A DNA stretch of 64,000 nt from Alistipes shahii WAL 8301 (GCF_025145845.1 NZ_CP102253.1:1736001-1800000); one strand, 5' to 3'; counted from the first letter of the stretch, positions 34,016 through 43,427 are shown. Translations and numbers: made by a program. The notes: generated by a model from the sequence alone, not told the origin.

Positions 34016-37000
34016 TCAGGATTTCTTCTTAAATTCGGATGGGGTCAGTTCGAAATGCCGTTTGAAACAGATGCTGAAATATTTGGGATTGGCGAATCCC
34101 GTCAGGACCGAGATCTCGGAGATGGTCAGGTCCGACTCCCGGAGCAGCTGGGCCGACCGTTTCAGCCGGACGTCCATGATGAACTCCTTGATCGACATGC
34201 CCGTGATGTCGTTGATCTTCTGGTAGAGGAGCGTGCGTCCGATCGACATGTCCGACACGAACGAGTCCACGTTGTAGTCGCTGTTGTCCATGTTCCGTTC
34301 GATGTAGTTCATCGCCTTTTTCAGCAGTTCCTCGTCCATCGACGAAATGGTGATCTTCGACGGTTCGGCGATGTACTTCTTGCTGTAACGCTCCTTGAGT
34401 TCCTGCTGGGTGCGGATGAGGTTGGCAACCTGTTTGAGCAGGAAATCCATATCGAAGGGCTTGTCGATGAACACGTTGGCTCCGCATTCCAGTGCCTTGA
34501 TCTTGTTTTCGGTGTTTTTGCCCAGAGCCGAAAGCATGATCACCGGGATATGGCTGGTCTTGATGTTCGAACGCAGCGAGCGGCATACCTCGAAGCCGTC
34601 GGCTTCGGGCATCATCAGGTCGGTGATAACGATCTGGGGGCAGATTCTCTCCGCTTTGGCGATGCCTTCGCTGCCGTTTGCCGCGGTGTATACGTTGTAG
34701 TGTTTCGACAGCCGTTGTTCGAGGTAGCTCCGCAGGTTGGGGTCGTCCTCGATGACCACGATGTTGCACGCCTTGCGGTCGTGCCGGTCGTTGGGAGCCA
34801 TGACGTCGGATTCGGTCAGCAGGTTGTCGATTTCGGAGACCGTGTATTCGTACGATTCGGCGGCGCTGTCGGTCTTTTCGGCGTTGAGCGTGAAGGGCAG
34901 GACCACCGTGAACGCGACTTTCGAGTTGCCCGAACGGAGGGTGATGGTTCCGTTGAGGTTGCCGACCAGCTCCTTGACGATGGCCAGTCCCAGGCCGCTG
35001 CTGCTCTCGAATTGGGGACGGCGGTCGGAGAGGTGGTTGAACGATTCGAAGATGGCCTCCTTCTTGTCGTCGGGGATTTCCGCCCCGGTGTTGGTGACCG
35101 TGAAGGCGATGTATTCGGTGCCGGCGGCCGGCGGAGCGGACTCCGGGCGCTGCTCCTGCCGCGCCGGGTAGATTCTCACGCCGACATAGCCGTTTTCCGA
35201 GGCGTACTTGATCGCGTTGGAGAAGAGGTTCGTGAAGATTTTTTCGATCACGTCGTGGTCGAACTTGGTGTAGAAACTTTCATACTGGGAGTTGAAGCCG
35301 GTTTCGATCCCCTTCTTGTTGGCGTAGAACTCGAACAGCGAGAAGATGCTGTCGATGAAGCGGATCAGATCGCCCGGCTGGCGGTTCAGGGTGATCTTCT
35401 GGCTCTCGATTTCGCGGAACTGAAGCAGTTGGCTGATCATGCGCTGGATGCGCCCCACGTTCTTCTCGATCAGGTGCACGTAGGCATTGCCAGGCGCATT
35501 GGCGGGCAGGTGTTCCTTGAGCTGTTTCAGCGGGTCGACGACCAGCGTGAGCGGAGTTTTGAGGTCGTGGGAGATGTTCGTGAAGAAGTTGATCCGGGCC
35601 TGGGTCAGCTGCTTCATGTTCTGTTCCTTGATCCGCTCCAGTTCGAGCCGCTGTTCGAAAATCTTCTTGTTGGTGAAATACCGCCAGATGAAGTAGGCCA
35701 CCGCCGAGAGCAGCGCCGCATAAACGAGGTAGGCCCAGCGGGAGAGGAAGGGCGAGGGGTGCACCCTGAAGCCGAGCGCCGAAACCTCGTCGCCCCACAG
35801 GCCGTCGTTGTTGGCCGCCTTGACCTCGAAGACATAGTTTCCGGCGGGCAGGTTGAAGAACTGCACCACCTTCTGTCCCTGCGGCAGCAGGGACCATCTT
35901 TCGGAGTGTCCCAGCAGGCGGTAGGCATACTGGTTCTTCTCGGCGTTCAGGTAGCTGTTCGCCGAGAAGCGGATTTCGAAATTCGACTGCCGGTGCGACA
36001 GTTCGATCACGTCGCCCTCGCCTCCGCGGTAGGAGAGCGTGGAAATGGCTTTCTCCAGAGGCGAGTTCTTGGCGCCGGGCACGGCCGGCCGGCTGTTGAT
36101 AAGCAGGTCCGTAAAATAGACTTTTGGCTTCTGGTCGTTGTATTTGATCTTTCCCGGGGTGAAGAGGATGAAGCCGTCCGTCCCTCCGAACAGCATTTCG
36201 CCTTTCGAGGTCTTGTAGCAAGCCCGCACGTAGTAGGCCCCGCAGCGGTTCGGGATGTCGATCTGCGATTTGCGGATCACCCCGTCGGTATGGTCGTAAT
36301 AGTAAAGCCCGTCGTTGGTGCTGAACCAGACATCTTTCGAGGGGGTGTCTTCGAGGATGCCGAAGACTGTTTTGCCCTCCAGCCCTTCGCCGTTCCGGTC
36401 CCTGAAATTGACGTAACTGCCGTTGCGGCGCAGCAGGTTGACCCCGCCGCCACGGGTTCCGAACCAGATGTCGGAGTCGGAGGTGACGCAGTAGGAGCAG
36501 AGGTTGTTGACCGAATAGGGGGCCTCTGCGATGTAATGGCGCTTCAGAATCCGCCGTGTGGCGGGATCGACGACGTATGCGCCGTCGTGCCCGACGAGCC
36601 ACAGGTCGCCCCGCTCGTCGTGGAACAGCGTTTCGATATGGATGCGGACGGCGTTTCCCTGTGCGTCTGTCAGCCGGACCGTCTCCACGCGTCCCGTACT
36701 CGCATCCTTGTACATCAGCTCGGCGTCCGGGTCGGTCAGCCAGATGCCCCGGTCGCCCTCCTTGGCGAAGTCATAGACGCTCAAAGGCTGTCCCGAGGCC
36801 GGATGGTTCATGTACAGGTCGGAGAAACGTCCCTGCCGTTCGTCGAAGACCCGCATTCCGCCGTTGAACGCCGAGACCAGCAGCCTGTCGTTTCCGTCGT
36901 GCCACAGCTTTTTGATCATGTTCGACGTCAGGCCGCAGCGGCTCTCCTGCGTGTAATAGACGAACCGGCCGTCGCGGCGGTCCCAGCGGTTAATTCCCCC

Positions 37001-38107
37001 CCCCTCCGTTCCGATCCAGAGATTGCCCTCCGAATCCTCTTCGAAACAGCTGACGATGGGATGGTTCAGCCCGCCCGGCGTGGCTTTGAAATAGTCCACG
37101 CCGTTGTCCGCGAAGGTCATGTAGGCCAGTTTGCCGCCGTATGTGCCGACCCATATCCCGCCGTCGGGATCGGGGAAGATCGACCATACCGAATTGTTGG
37201 GCAGGGAGTAGGGATAGTGGAGGTCGGAACGCAGCAGCTGCGTGCTGGCGGTAAGCGGCTCCAGCAGCAGCAGTCCCGATTGCGTCGCTACCCAGATGAT
37301 GCCCTGCGAATCGAGGTGAAGCTCCTTGGCGCCGGCGGATTTCTCGTATTCGAGCGGCAGTCGGAAATACCGTCCGATCCTGCCGTTGCCGTCGCATTCG
37401 TAGAGCCCGTCCATGAGCGTGAGGACATATACCGACCCGTTGCACTCCACCACGTCGCGGATCACGCAGCTGCCGCCGCCGACGGATGCGAAGAGGACGT
37501 ATTGCCCGGTCTCCCGGTTCAGGCGGTAGAGATCGCCGCCCGACGCGGCGTAAACGTACTCCTTCGTGCACACCAGCGTCAGCGTCCGCCCGGGTGCGGA
37601 CATCTCCGGAGGCATCGGATAGCGGGTCACGGCGGGCAGCCGTTCGGGGCTGAACGATTCGATGCCGTTGTTGCGGATCAGCCATACCGTCCCGTCGTTG
37701 TTCGCCGTGACCGAGCCGATATTGCCCTCCAGAACGAATTCGAACTCCAGCTTCCGGTAGTTGAAGCGCAGCAGCCCTTGGTTAGTCCCTACGTACAGGC
37801 CTTTCCGGTTGTCCGTGATCACCTGTCCGTAGGACCAGTAGGAATTCGGCAAGAGGTTCGTGACCAGGTCGGTCATCCGTACGAACGACGTGCCGTTGTA
37901 CATGAACAGGGCGTCGTAGCCGCTGAACCACATACGCCCGACGCTGTCCTTGGCGATGCTGTGGATGCCTCCGTAATAGGAGGTCTCGGGCATGGTGTGG
38001 AAGCGGTAGTCCGGGATGTTCAGGGCATGGAGCGCCGGAGAAATCAGCGTTGCGGCGAAAAACAGCGCCGCAAACGGAATTTTCGTATATGCCTTATGTC
38101 GGGTCAT
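34016..38107 (-). CDS. Hybrid two-component system sensor-regulator (HTCS) of the PUL
   Basis: 1363 aa. Signal/anchor (about 1-28), two-component propeller repeats (about 35-660, such as DSQGIIWVATQSGLLLLEP, EGNLWIGTEGGGINRWD), a Y_Y_Y domain (about 670-750, FSANSYLNAEKNQYAYRLLGH), a membrane segment (about 790, RWAYLVYAALLSAVAYFIW), a HisKA with His847 in ISHDLKTPLT, an HATPase (NLFSNAIKYA, SSGLGLAIVKELVG), a receiver with Asp1163 in VITDLMMPEADG, and an AraC-type helix-turn-helix (about 1245-1363, GRTLLYQKINDITGMSIKEF). HTCS proteins bind a signature oligosaccharide in the periplasm and turn on the neighbouring susCD operon. All phosphotransfer residues are present. Confidence 0.96.
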   Translation of the reverse strand: MTRHKAYTKIPFAALFFAATLISPALHALNIPDYRFHTMPETSYYGGIHSIAKDSVGRMWFSGYDALFMYNGTSFVRMTDLVTNLLPNSYWSYGQVITDNRKGLYVGTNQGLLRFNYRKLEFEFVLEGNIGSVTANNDGTVWLIRNNGIESFSPERLPAVTRYPMPPEMSAPGRTLTLVCTKEYVYAASGGDLYRLNRETGQYVLFASVGGGSCVIRDVVECNGSVYVLTLMDGLYECDGNGRIGRYFRLPLEYEKSAGAKELHLDSQGIIWVATQSGLLLLEPLTASTQLLRSDLHYPYSLPNNSVWSIFPDPDGGIWVGTYGGKLAYMTFADNGVDYFKATPGGLNHPIVSCFEEDSEGNLWIGTEGGGINRWDRRDGRFVYYTQESRCGLTSNMIKKLWHDGNDRLLVSAFNGGMRVFDERQGRFSDLYMNHPASGQPLSVYDFAKEGDRGIWLTDPDAELMYKDASTGRVETVRLTDAQGNAVRIHIETLFHDERGDLWLVGHDGAYVVDPATRRILKRHYIAEAPYSVNNLCSYCVTSDSDIWFGTRGGGVNLLRRNGSYVNFRDRNGEGLEGKTVFGILEDTPSKDVWFSTNDGLYYYDHTDGVIRKSQIDIPNRCGAYYVRACYKTSKGEMLFGGTDGFILFTPGKIKYNDQKPKVYFTDLLINSRPAVPGAKNSPLEKAISTLSYRGGEGDVIELSHRQSNFEIRFSANSYLNAEKNQYAYRLLGHSERWSLLPQGQKVVQFFNLPAGNYVFEVKAANNDGLWGDEVSALGFRVHPSPFLSRWAYLVYAALLSAVAYFIWRYFTNKKIFEQRLELERIKEQNMKQLTQARINFFTNISHDLKTPLTLVVDPLKQLKEHLPANAPGNAYVHLIEKNVGRIQRMISQLLQFREIESQKITLNRQPGDLIRFIDSIFSLFEFYANKKGIETGFNSQYESFYTKFDHDVIEKIFTNLFSNAIKYASENGYVGVRIYPARQEQRPESAPPAAGTEYIAFTVTNTGAEIPDDKKEAIFESFNHLSDRRPQFESSSGLGLAIVKELVGNLNGTITLRSGNSKVAFTVVLPFTLNAEKTDSAAESYEYTVSEIDNLLTESDVMAPNDRHDRKACNIVVIEDDPNLRSYLEQRLSKHYNVYTAANGSEGIAKAERICPQIVITDLMMPEADGFEVCRSLRSNIKTSHIPVIMLSALGKNTENKIKALECGANVFIDKPFDMDFLLKQVANLIRTQQELKERYSKKYIAEPSKITISSMDEELLKKAMNYIERNMDNSDYNVDSFVSDMSIGRTLLYQKINDITGMSIKEFIMDVRLKRSAQLLRESDLTISEISVLTGFANPKYFSICFKRHFELTPSEFKKKS

Positions 38108-38123
38108 CGTTTCTTCTTTAGCA

Positions 38124-38131
38124 CAAAGTTA
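38124..38131 (-). promoter_or_regulatory. Candidate -7 element for the HTCS gene
   Basis: Minus-strand TAACTTTG (TAnnTTTG), 17 bp upstream of the ATG at 38107, giving a very short leader. No clear -33 TTTG. Confidence 0.45.
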
Positions 38132-38234
38132 AAAGAAAAAGCGAAAAATGGATGCTTCGAAGCCCGGTTTTTCGGTTCTCCGCCGCCGGACCGGGCGCGC
38201 GGCGGGGAAAGCCGGGCTGCACCGCCCGGAGACG

Positions 38235-38270
38235 AAAAAGACGGCAGGGAAAACTCCCTGCCGTCTTTTT
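38235..38270 (-). terminator. Strong intrinsic terminator downstream of the M13 peptidase gene
   Basis: A 16-bp perfect stem (38235-38250 with 38255-38270) with AAAC loop, A-rich on one side and T-rich on the other, so it can work on both strands. It sits 214 bp beyond the peptidase stop, after the tandem repeats. Confidence 0.75.
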
Positions 38271-38320
38271 TATTGAATGAAGCGTTCCGGACCGGGGCGT
38301 GATTCCGGTGGGCGTTTACC

Positions 38321-38483
38321 GCCCCTGAAGCCCGCTTCTCAAGCCGACGGGCGCAGAGCTTGGTCGGAATCCTGCCGGCCGGCCGTCGCCCCCTGAAGCC
38401 TGCTTCTTAAGCGGGCGGGCGCAGAACGGGATCGTAAGCCAGAATGGCCCGGCATCGCCCCTGAAACCCGCTTTTTAAGCGGG
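38321..38483 (-). repeat. Imperfect 68-bp tandem repeat with hairpins after the M13 peptidase stop
   Basis: The core GCCCCTGAAGCC(C/T)GCTTCT(C/T)AAGC begins at about 38321, 38389 and 38457, so the period is 68 bp; the third copy is cut after about 30 bp by the stop codon at 38484. Each copy can form a short hairpin around CCCGCTT...AAGCGGG, best in the third (ACCCGCTTTTTAAGCGGGT). The repeats fill the space between the stop codon and the strong terminator. The rest of the 376-bp gap (38132-38234) shows nothing I recognise. Confidence 0.75.
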
Positions 38484-40517
38484 TTACCAGATGATTACGC
38501 GATCCTGTTCGGGCAGGAACATCGGTCCGTCGGCGATCGAGAAGGCGTCGTAGAAATCCTGCAGGTTGCGCAGCGTGGCGTTCACGCGCCATTTGCCCAG
38601 CGAATGCACGTCGAGCTTGGTGAGACGGGCGATCTCCTCGTCGCGGATGTTCTGCGCCCACAGCGTGGCGTAGCCCAGGTAGAAACGCTGCTCGGGAGTG
38701 AATCCGTCGATCGGGGCGGGAGCCTCCCTGCCTGCGAGCGAATTGCGGTAGGCCGTGCGGGCAACGCGCAGGCCGCCCTGGTCGGCGATGTTCTCGCCGA
38801 GCGACAATGCGCCGTTGGCGAAGATCGCAGGCTGTCCCTCCTTGGCGGGCAGAACCTCGATCGCGTCGAACTGCTTGACCAGAATGTCCGTCTTGGCCTT
38901 GAACGCGGCGGCGTCCTCGTCGGTCCACCAGTTGTTCATGTTGCCGTCCTTGTCGAAATTGCGGCCCTGGTCGTCGAACCCGTGGGTCATCTCGTGGCCG
39001 ATCACCACGCCGATGGCGCCGTAGTTCACCGCGTCGTCGGCGTCGGGGTTGTAGAACGGCGGCTGGAGAATGGCGGCCGGGAAGCAGATTTCGTTGGTCG
39101 TGGGATTGTAGTAGGCGTTCACCGTCTGGGGCGACATGTGCCACTCGTCCTTGTCCACGGGCTTGCCCAGTTTCGAAATGTTGTCGGACGTATACCAGGC
39201 GTTGGCCTCGACGATGTTCTCCCAGTAGCTCTTCGCAGGGTCGATCTTCAGCGTCGTGTAGTCCTTCCACTTGTCGGGATAGCCGATCTTCACGGTGAAG
39301 GCCGCGAGTTTCTCCTGCGCCTTGGCTTTTGTGGCGTCGGACATCCAGTCGAGGGCGGCGATGTGCTGACCGAGGGCCGTTTGCAGGTTCTTCACCATGT
39401 CGAGCATCCGGACCTTGTCCTTCTCGGGGAAGTACTTGGCCACGTACATCTCGCCGACGGCTTCCGAAAGGGTTCCGTTGGGCACCGACATGGCGCGCTT
39501 CCAGCGGGGTTTCTGCTCCTGCTTGCCCGACATCACGCGGCCGAAGAAGTCGAACGACGCGTTGATGAAGTCGTCGCTCAAGTAGCTGGCGGCTGCGCCG
39601 ATGTACTGTGCGGCGAGGTAGTAGCGGATGTCCTCCAGCGGGGCGGTTTTCATCAGTTCGTTGGCGTTGGCCAGGGCCGAGGGGGTCGTCACGATGATCT
39701 GCTCGAAATCGCCGATGCCCATTGTCTTATAGTACTCGGCCCAGTCGATGGCATCGTAGGCCTTCTCGAAATCGGCCTTCTTCGTGGGGTTGTACATGGC
39801 GGGGATGTTGCGCAGTTCGACGCTCGACCAGTTTTTCTCGGCCAGCTTCGTTTCGATCGACAGCACGCCGGCGACGGCCTTGTCGATGTCGGCCTCGGGA
39901 ACGCCCGACAGCCGGAAGATTTTGCCCAGATACTCCTTGTAGGCGGTGCGGATCGACTCGTTCTCGGGATCGAGGTAGTAGTCGCGGTCGCCCATGATCA
40001 GGTCGGGCTGCGAGGCGTAGAGCGCGTTGATGTCGCTGTTCATCAGGTCGGACTGCACGCCCACACCGAAGAACGGATTGGCGATCGAGGAGTGGAGCCT
40101 GGCCACTGCGGCGGTCAGCTGCGAGCGGTCGCCGATGGCGAGAATTTCGTCGACGGCGGCCTTGATCGGAGCGGCGCCCTCGGCGTTCAGGCGCACCGAG
40201 TCGAGCCCCATCTTGTAGAGGTCCGAAATCTTCTGCTCGACGCTTCCCGGCTCGGCTTTCTGCTGCGTCATGCCGGAGAACAGTTCGTTGATGCGCTTCT
40301 CGTTGTTGTCGCGCAGGATGTCGAACGAGCCGTAGCGCGCATATTCGGGCTTCAGGGGGTTGTTCTTCTGCCAGCCGCCCGTGGCGTACTCGTAGAAATC
40401 GGCGTTGGGGGCTACCGACAGATCGAAGTTCGCCATGTCGAGGGCCGGGGTCTTGGGGGTATTCTGACAGGCTGTCATGCAAGCCATTGTTGTTGCGAAA
40501 AGAATGATTTTTTTCAT
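38484..40517 (-). CDS. M13-family zinc metallopeptidase (PepO/neprilysin-like) lipoprotein
   Basis: The ATG at 40517 gives MKKIILFATTMACMTAC, a lipoprotein signal; the frame extends 33 codons upstream without a signal, so this start was chosen. 677 aa, the usual M13 size. Zinc motif HEMTH has His508, Glu509 and His512; ENIADQGG supplies the third ligand Glu, and the family NAYYNPTTNEICFPAAIL segment precedes them. M13 peptidases cut short peptides. Expected to be anchored in the envelope, facing the periplasm. It lies 79 bp after pgk but a terminator lies between them. Confidence 0.95.
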   Translation of the reverse strand: MKKIILFATTMACMTACQNTPKTPALDMANFDLSVAPNADFYEYATGGWQKNNPLKPEYARYGSFDILRDNNEKRINELFSGMTQQKAEPGSVEQKISDLYKMGLDSVRLNAEGAAPIKAAVDEILAIGDRSQLTAAVARLHSSIANPFFGVGVQSDLMNSDINALYASQPDLIMGDRDYYLDPENESIRTAYKEYLGKIFRLSGVPEADIDKAVAGVLSIETKLAEKNWSSVELRNIPAMYNPTKKADFEKAYDAIDWAEYYKTMGIGDFEQIIVTTPSALANANELMKTAPLEDIRYYLAAQYIGAAASYLSDDFINASFDFFGRVMSGKQEQKPRWKRAMSVPNGTLSEAVGEMYVAKYFPEKDKVRMLDMVKNLQTALGQHIAALDWMSDATKAKAQEKLAAFTVKIGYPDKWKDYTTLKIDPAKSYWENIVEANAWYTSDNISKLGKPVDKDEWHMSPQTVNAYYNPTTNEICFPAAILQPPFYNPDADDAVNYGAIGVVIGHEMTHGFDDQGRNFDKDGNMNNWWTDEDAAAFKAKTDILVKQFDAIEVLPAKEGQPAIFANGALSLGENIADQGGLRVARTAYRNSLAGREAPAPIDGFTPEQRFYLGYATLWAQNIRDEEIARLTKLDVHSLGKWRVNATLRNLQDFYDAFSIADGPMFLPEQDRVIIW

Positions 40518-40538
40518 GTCGTTCGGGGTTTGATAAAA

Positions 40539-40569
40539 CGGGGACTTCCGTGAAAACCGGAAATCCCCG
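40539..40569 (-). terminator. Terminator after pgk
   Basis: 12-bp stem with one mismatch (40539-40550 with 40558-40569), followed on the minus strand by TTTTATC. It makes the M13 gene a separate transcript unless read-through occurs. Confidence 0.65.
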
Positions 40570-40596
40570 CCGTTGTAATTGTTACGGTATGCCCGG

Positions 40597-41859
40597 TTAG
40601 TCGCGGATGGCCGCAACGCCCGGCAGGTCGCCGAATTCGATGTATTCGAGCAGCGCGCCGCCGCCCGTCGAGATGTACGACACCTGGTCGGCCAGGCCGA
40701 ACTTGTTGATGCAGGCTACCGAGTCGCCGCCGCCGATGAGCGAGTAGGCGCCGTTCTTCGTAGCCTCGGCGATGGCCTGGGCCACCTCCTTGGAGCCGGT
40801 TGCGAACTTGTCGATCTCGAACACGCCCACGGGGCCGTTCCAGAGGATGGTCTTGCAGCCCAGGATGTGCTCGCGGAAGACCTTTTTGCCCTCCGAGCCG
40901 ATGTCCAGACCCTCCCATCCGTCGGGAATGTCGTTGGCCGGCGCCTCCTTGGTGTTGGCGTCTGCCGAGAATGCGTCGGCGATCAGCGCGTCGGGCGACA
41001 TGACCAGCTGCACGCCCTTCTTCTTGGCCAGCTCGAGGATCTCGAGCGCTACGGGGAACATGTCGGGTTCGCAGATCGAGCCGCCGACCTTACCGCCCTG
41101 CGCAGCCGCGAAGGTGTAGGTCATGCCGCCGCCGATGATGATCGAATCGACCTTCTCGATCAGCGCCTTGATCACGCCAATCTTCGACGAAACCTTCGAT
41201 CCGCCCACGATGGCGCAGAACGGATGGGCCGGGGCCTCCATCAGCGAGGAGATGGCCTTCACCTCTTTCTCCATCAGGTAGCCGAACATCTTGTCGTTGG
41301 GGAACTGTTTGGCGATCAGGTAGGTCGAAGCGTGCTTGCGGTGGGCCGTGCCGAACGCGTCGTTGATATAGCAGTCGGCCAGCGAAGCGAGTTTCTTGAC
41401 GAACTCCTTCTGCGGACCCTCTTTCAGGGCCTTCTTGGCGGCGTCCTTCTCCTCCTTCGAGGCGTCTTCGGCCAGGCCGCGGGGCTTGCCCTCCTCCTCG
41501 GCGTAGAAACGCAGGTTTTCCAGCAGCATAACCTGTCCGGGCTTGAGGTTTTTGGCCATTTCGGCGGCCTTCTCACCGATGCAGTCGCCGGCGAACTCAA
41601 CCTTCGTGCCGAGGTTTTTCTCGACGGCGGGAACGATCTGCTCGAGCGAGTATTTGGGATCGGGATTCTTCTTGGGACGTCCCATGTGCGACATCAGGAT
41701 CACCGAGCCGCCCTCGGCGAGCACCTTCTTGATGGTGGGGATGGCGGCGCGGATGCGCGTGTCGTCCGTCACTTCGCCCTTCTCGTTGAGGGGCACGTTG
41801 AAATCCACGCGGATGATCGCGCGCTTGCCTTTGAAATCGTAGTTGTCGATCGAGATCAT
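40597..41859 (-). CDS. pgk: Phosphoglycerate kinase
   Basis: 420 aa, typical. MISIDNYDFKGKRAIIRVDFNVPLN holds the family signature RVDFNVP, with LMSHMGRPKKNPDPKYSL for 3-phosphoglycerate binding, and GGGDSVACINKFGLADQVSYISTGGGALLEYIE for the nucleotide-binding C-terminal domain. It carries out ATP formation from 1,3-bisphosphoglycerate in glycolysis and acts in the cytosol. Flanked by a candidate promoter (41918-41925) and its own terminator, so it is probably monocistronic. Confidence 0.98.
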   Translation of the reverse strand: MISIDNYDFKGKRAIIRVDFNVPLNEKGEVTDDTRIRAAIPTIKKVLAEGGSVILMSHMGRPKKNPDPKYSLEQIVPAVEKNLGTKVEFAGDCIGEKAAEMAKNLKPGQVMLLENLRFYAEEEGKPRGLAEDASKEEKDAAKKALKEGPQKEFVKKLASLADCYINDAFGTAHRKHASTYLIAKQFPNDKMFGYLMEKEVKAISSLMEAPAHPFCAIVGGSKVSSKIGVIKALIEKVDSIIIGGGMTYTFAAAQGGKVGGSICEPDMFPVALEILELAKKKGVQLVMSPDALIADAFSADANTKEAPANDIPDGWEGLDIGSEGKKVFREHILGCKTILWNGPVGVFEIDKFATGSKEVAQAIAEATKNGAYSLIGGGDSVACINKFGLADQVSYISTGGGALLEYIEFGDLPGVAAIRD

Positions 41860-41917
41860 AGCTATTTGATTTTTAAGTATTTTGTTGAAATGATTTTCGG
41901 TAAGTCCTAATTCGGGA

Positions 41918-41925
41918 CAAATTTA
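41918..41925 (-). promoter_or_regulatory. Candidate -7 element for pgk
   Basis: Minus-strand TAAATTTG (TAnnTTTG), 59 bp upstream of the ATG. A perfect 7-bp hairpin, CTGTTAT/ATAACAG, lies just upstream at 41944-41961. No clear -33 element. Confidence 0.45.
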
Positions 41926-41973
41926 TGAAAATATTTTAAGAATCTGTTATTTTGATAACAGAAAAACAGGTGC

Positions 41974-42007
41974 CAATTTTTAATTCTTAATTTTTCATTT
42001 TTAATTG
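41974..42007 (-). repeat. AT-rich element after the NatB-like gene
   Basis: Read in gene sense, it starts CAATTAAAAATGAAAAATTA and continues AGAATTAAAAATTG. Its first 26 bases are identical to 61051-61076, which overlaps the murE stop codon in the same sense. It begins 11 nt after the stop codon of the transporter gene and adjoins a small palindrome (42005-42019). Confidence 0.8.
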
Positions 42008-42017
42008 ACGCCCGGCG

Positions 42018-43340
42018 TCAGTACTTGTACCGTATCCACTTGAACAGCTCCTTGAGCGACGGTTTCTTGCCGTACATGAAGATGCCCACGCGGTAGATCT
42101 TCGCCGCGAACCACACCATGCCCACGAACGAGGCGTAGAGCACCACGAGCGAGAGAGCGACCTCCCACAGCGGAATGTCGTAGGGGATGCGTGCCATCAT
42201 AACGATCGGCGAGGTGAACGGAATGATCGAGAACCAGAAGGCCAGTTGCGAGTTGGGGTCCTTGATGACGACGAACATCATCAACAGCGCGAGGATGATC
42301 GGCAGCGTGATGGGCATTTGCAGCTGCGAGGCGTCCTGCACGTTGTCCACGGCCGAACCCACGGCGGCGAACATCGCTGAGTAGAGCAGGTAGCCGCCGA
42401 AGACGAACAGCAGCAGACTGACGAAGATCTTGACGATATAGCCCAGGTCGGTCATGGCGGCCACGGCTTGTAGCATCTCGGGGTTCATGCCGGACATCGA
42501 AGCCGCGTCGGGCATGCCCTGCTGCATGGCCTGGGCGCTCGCCATCACGTCTTCGGGCATCAGATGGGGCATCACCAAAGCTCCGACGCCGGCGATCAGC
42601 ACGCCCCAGAGCAGCACCTGTACGATAGCCACCGAGGCCACGCCGAGGATTTTGCCCATCATCAGGTCGAAGGGGCGCACCGACGAGACCATCACCTCCA
42701 GCACGCGGTTGTTCTTCTCCTCGATCACCGACTGCATGACCATCGAGCCGTAGATCAGCAGGAACATGTAGAGGATGAATCCCAGGACGTAACCCACGCC
42801 CGTGGCCACGGCCGACGACTGCGCCTGCGTGTCCTCCTCCTGCGACTTGTCGTTGCGGAAGGTCTGCATGTTGACCGAGGTCTTCACCTCGTCGAGGATC
42901 TGCGAGAGGTTTTCGATGTTGTAGGCCTTGAGTTTCTCGGCTTCGAGGATGCGCTCGATCTGCCCCGTGATGTTGCTTTCGAGGGAGAGCGACGACGACG
43001 AGTTGGCGTAGAGCCGGACGTTGTTCGGGTTTTTCAGGATGTCGCCGCCGATGTAGAGCACGCCGAATTTGTCGGTCAACTGCTTGCGGGCCTCCTCGGT
43101 CGGGAGTTCCGTGGTCTCGAAACGGATCTCCTCGTCGTTTTCGAGTTTCGGGGCCACCAGCCCGCTGTCGTCGATGACGGCGATGACCTTCTCGTCGCCC
43201 CGCGAGAACTGCATGATGAGCGCCGGGGCGGCCATCAGCCCGATCATCAGTACGGGCATCAGCAAAGTGGTGATGATGAAGGATTTTTTACGTACGCGCT
43301 CGTTGAACTCGCGCTGGATGATGATGGATATGTTGGACAT
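42018..43340 (-). CDS. ABC transporter permease, NatB/ABC-2 type
   Basis: 440 aa. A first membrane segment near the N-terminus (SFIITTLLMPVLMIGLMAAPALI) is followed by an extracytoplasmic domain (about 45-180), then about five membrane segments (GVGYVLGFILYMFLLIYG, ILGVASVAIVQVLLWGVLIAG, IFVSLLLFVFGGYLLYSAMF, LPIILALLMMFVVI, WEVALSLVVLYASFVGMVWF), the ABC-2 exporter pattern. VIEEKNNRVLEVMVSSVRPFDLMMGKI is the family signature. It partners the ATPase gene 87 bp upstream. NatAB in Bacillus exports Na+; the substrate here is unknown. Confidence 0.9.
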   Translation of the reverse strand: MSNISIIIQREFNERVRKKSFIITTLLMPVLMIGLMAAPALIMQFSRGDEKVIAVIDDSGLVAPKLENDEEIRFETTELPTEEARKQLTDKFGVLYIGGDILKNPNNVRLYANSSSSLSLESNITGQIERILEAEKLKAYNIENLSQILDEVKTSVNMQTFRNDKSQEEDTQAQSSAVATGVGYVLGFILYMFLLIYGSMVMQSVIEEKNNRVLEVMVSSVRPFDLMMGKILGVASVAIVQVLLWGVLIAGVGALVMPHLMPEDVMASAQAMQQGMPDAASMSGMNPEMLQAVAAMTDLGYIVKIFVSLLLFVFGGYLLYSAMFAAVGSAVDNVQDASQLQMPITLPIILALLMMFVVIKDPNSQLAFWFSIIPFTSPIVMMARIPYDIPLWEVALSLVVLYASFVGMVWFAAKIYRVGIFMYGKKPSLKELFKWIRYKY

Positions 43341-43427
43341 GACAGGATGTGATTAAGTCGTTTGTCGTTGGTTTTCGAAACTCCTCCCCTCTTCAACGGG
43401 GGATTGTCGTCTGGCCGGAACGGCTTT

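Noticed and set aside
34004..38302. Open plus-strand frame of more than 1400 codons
   Set aside because: Exact antisense of the HTCS gene, whose domains are unmistakable. The frame is open because of third-position GC bias; its translation has no domains.
38321..38483. CRISPR-like repeat array
   Set aside because: Only three imperfect units in tandem, no unique spacers between conserved repeats, and no cas genes.
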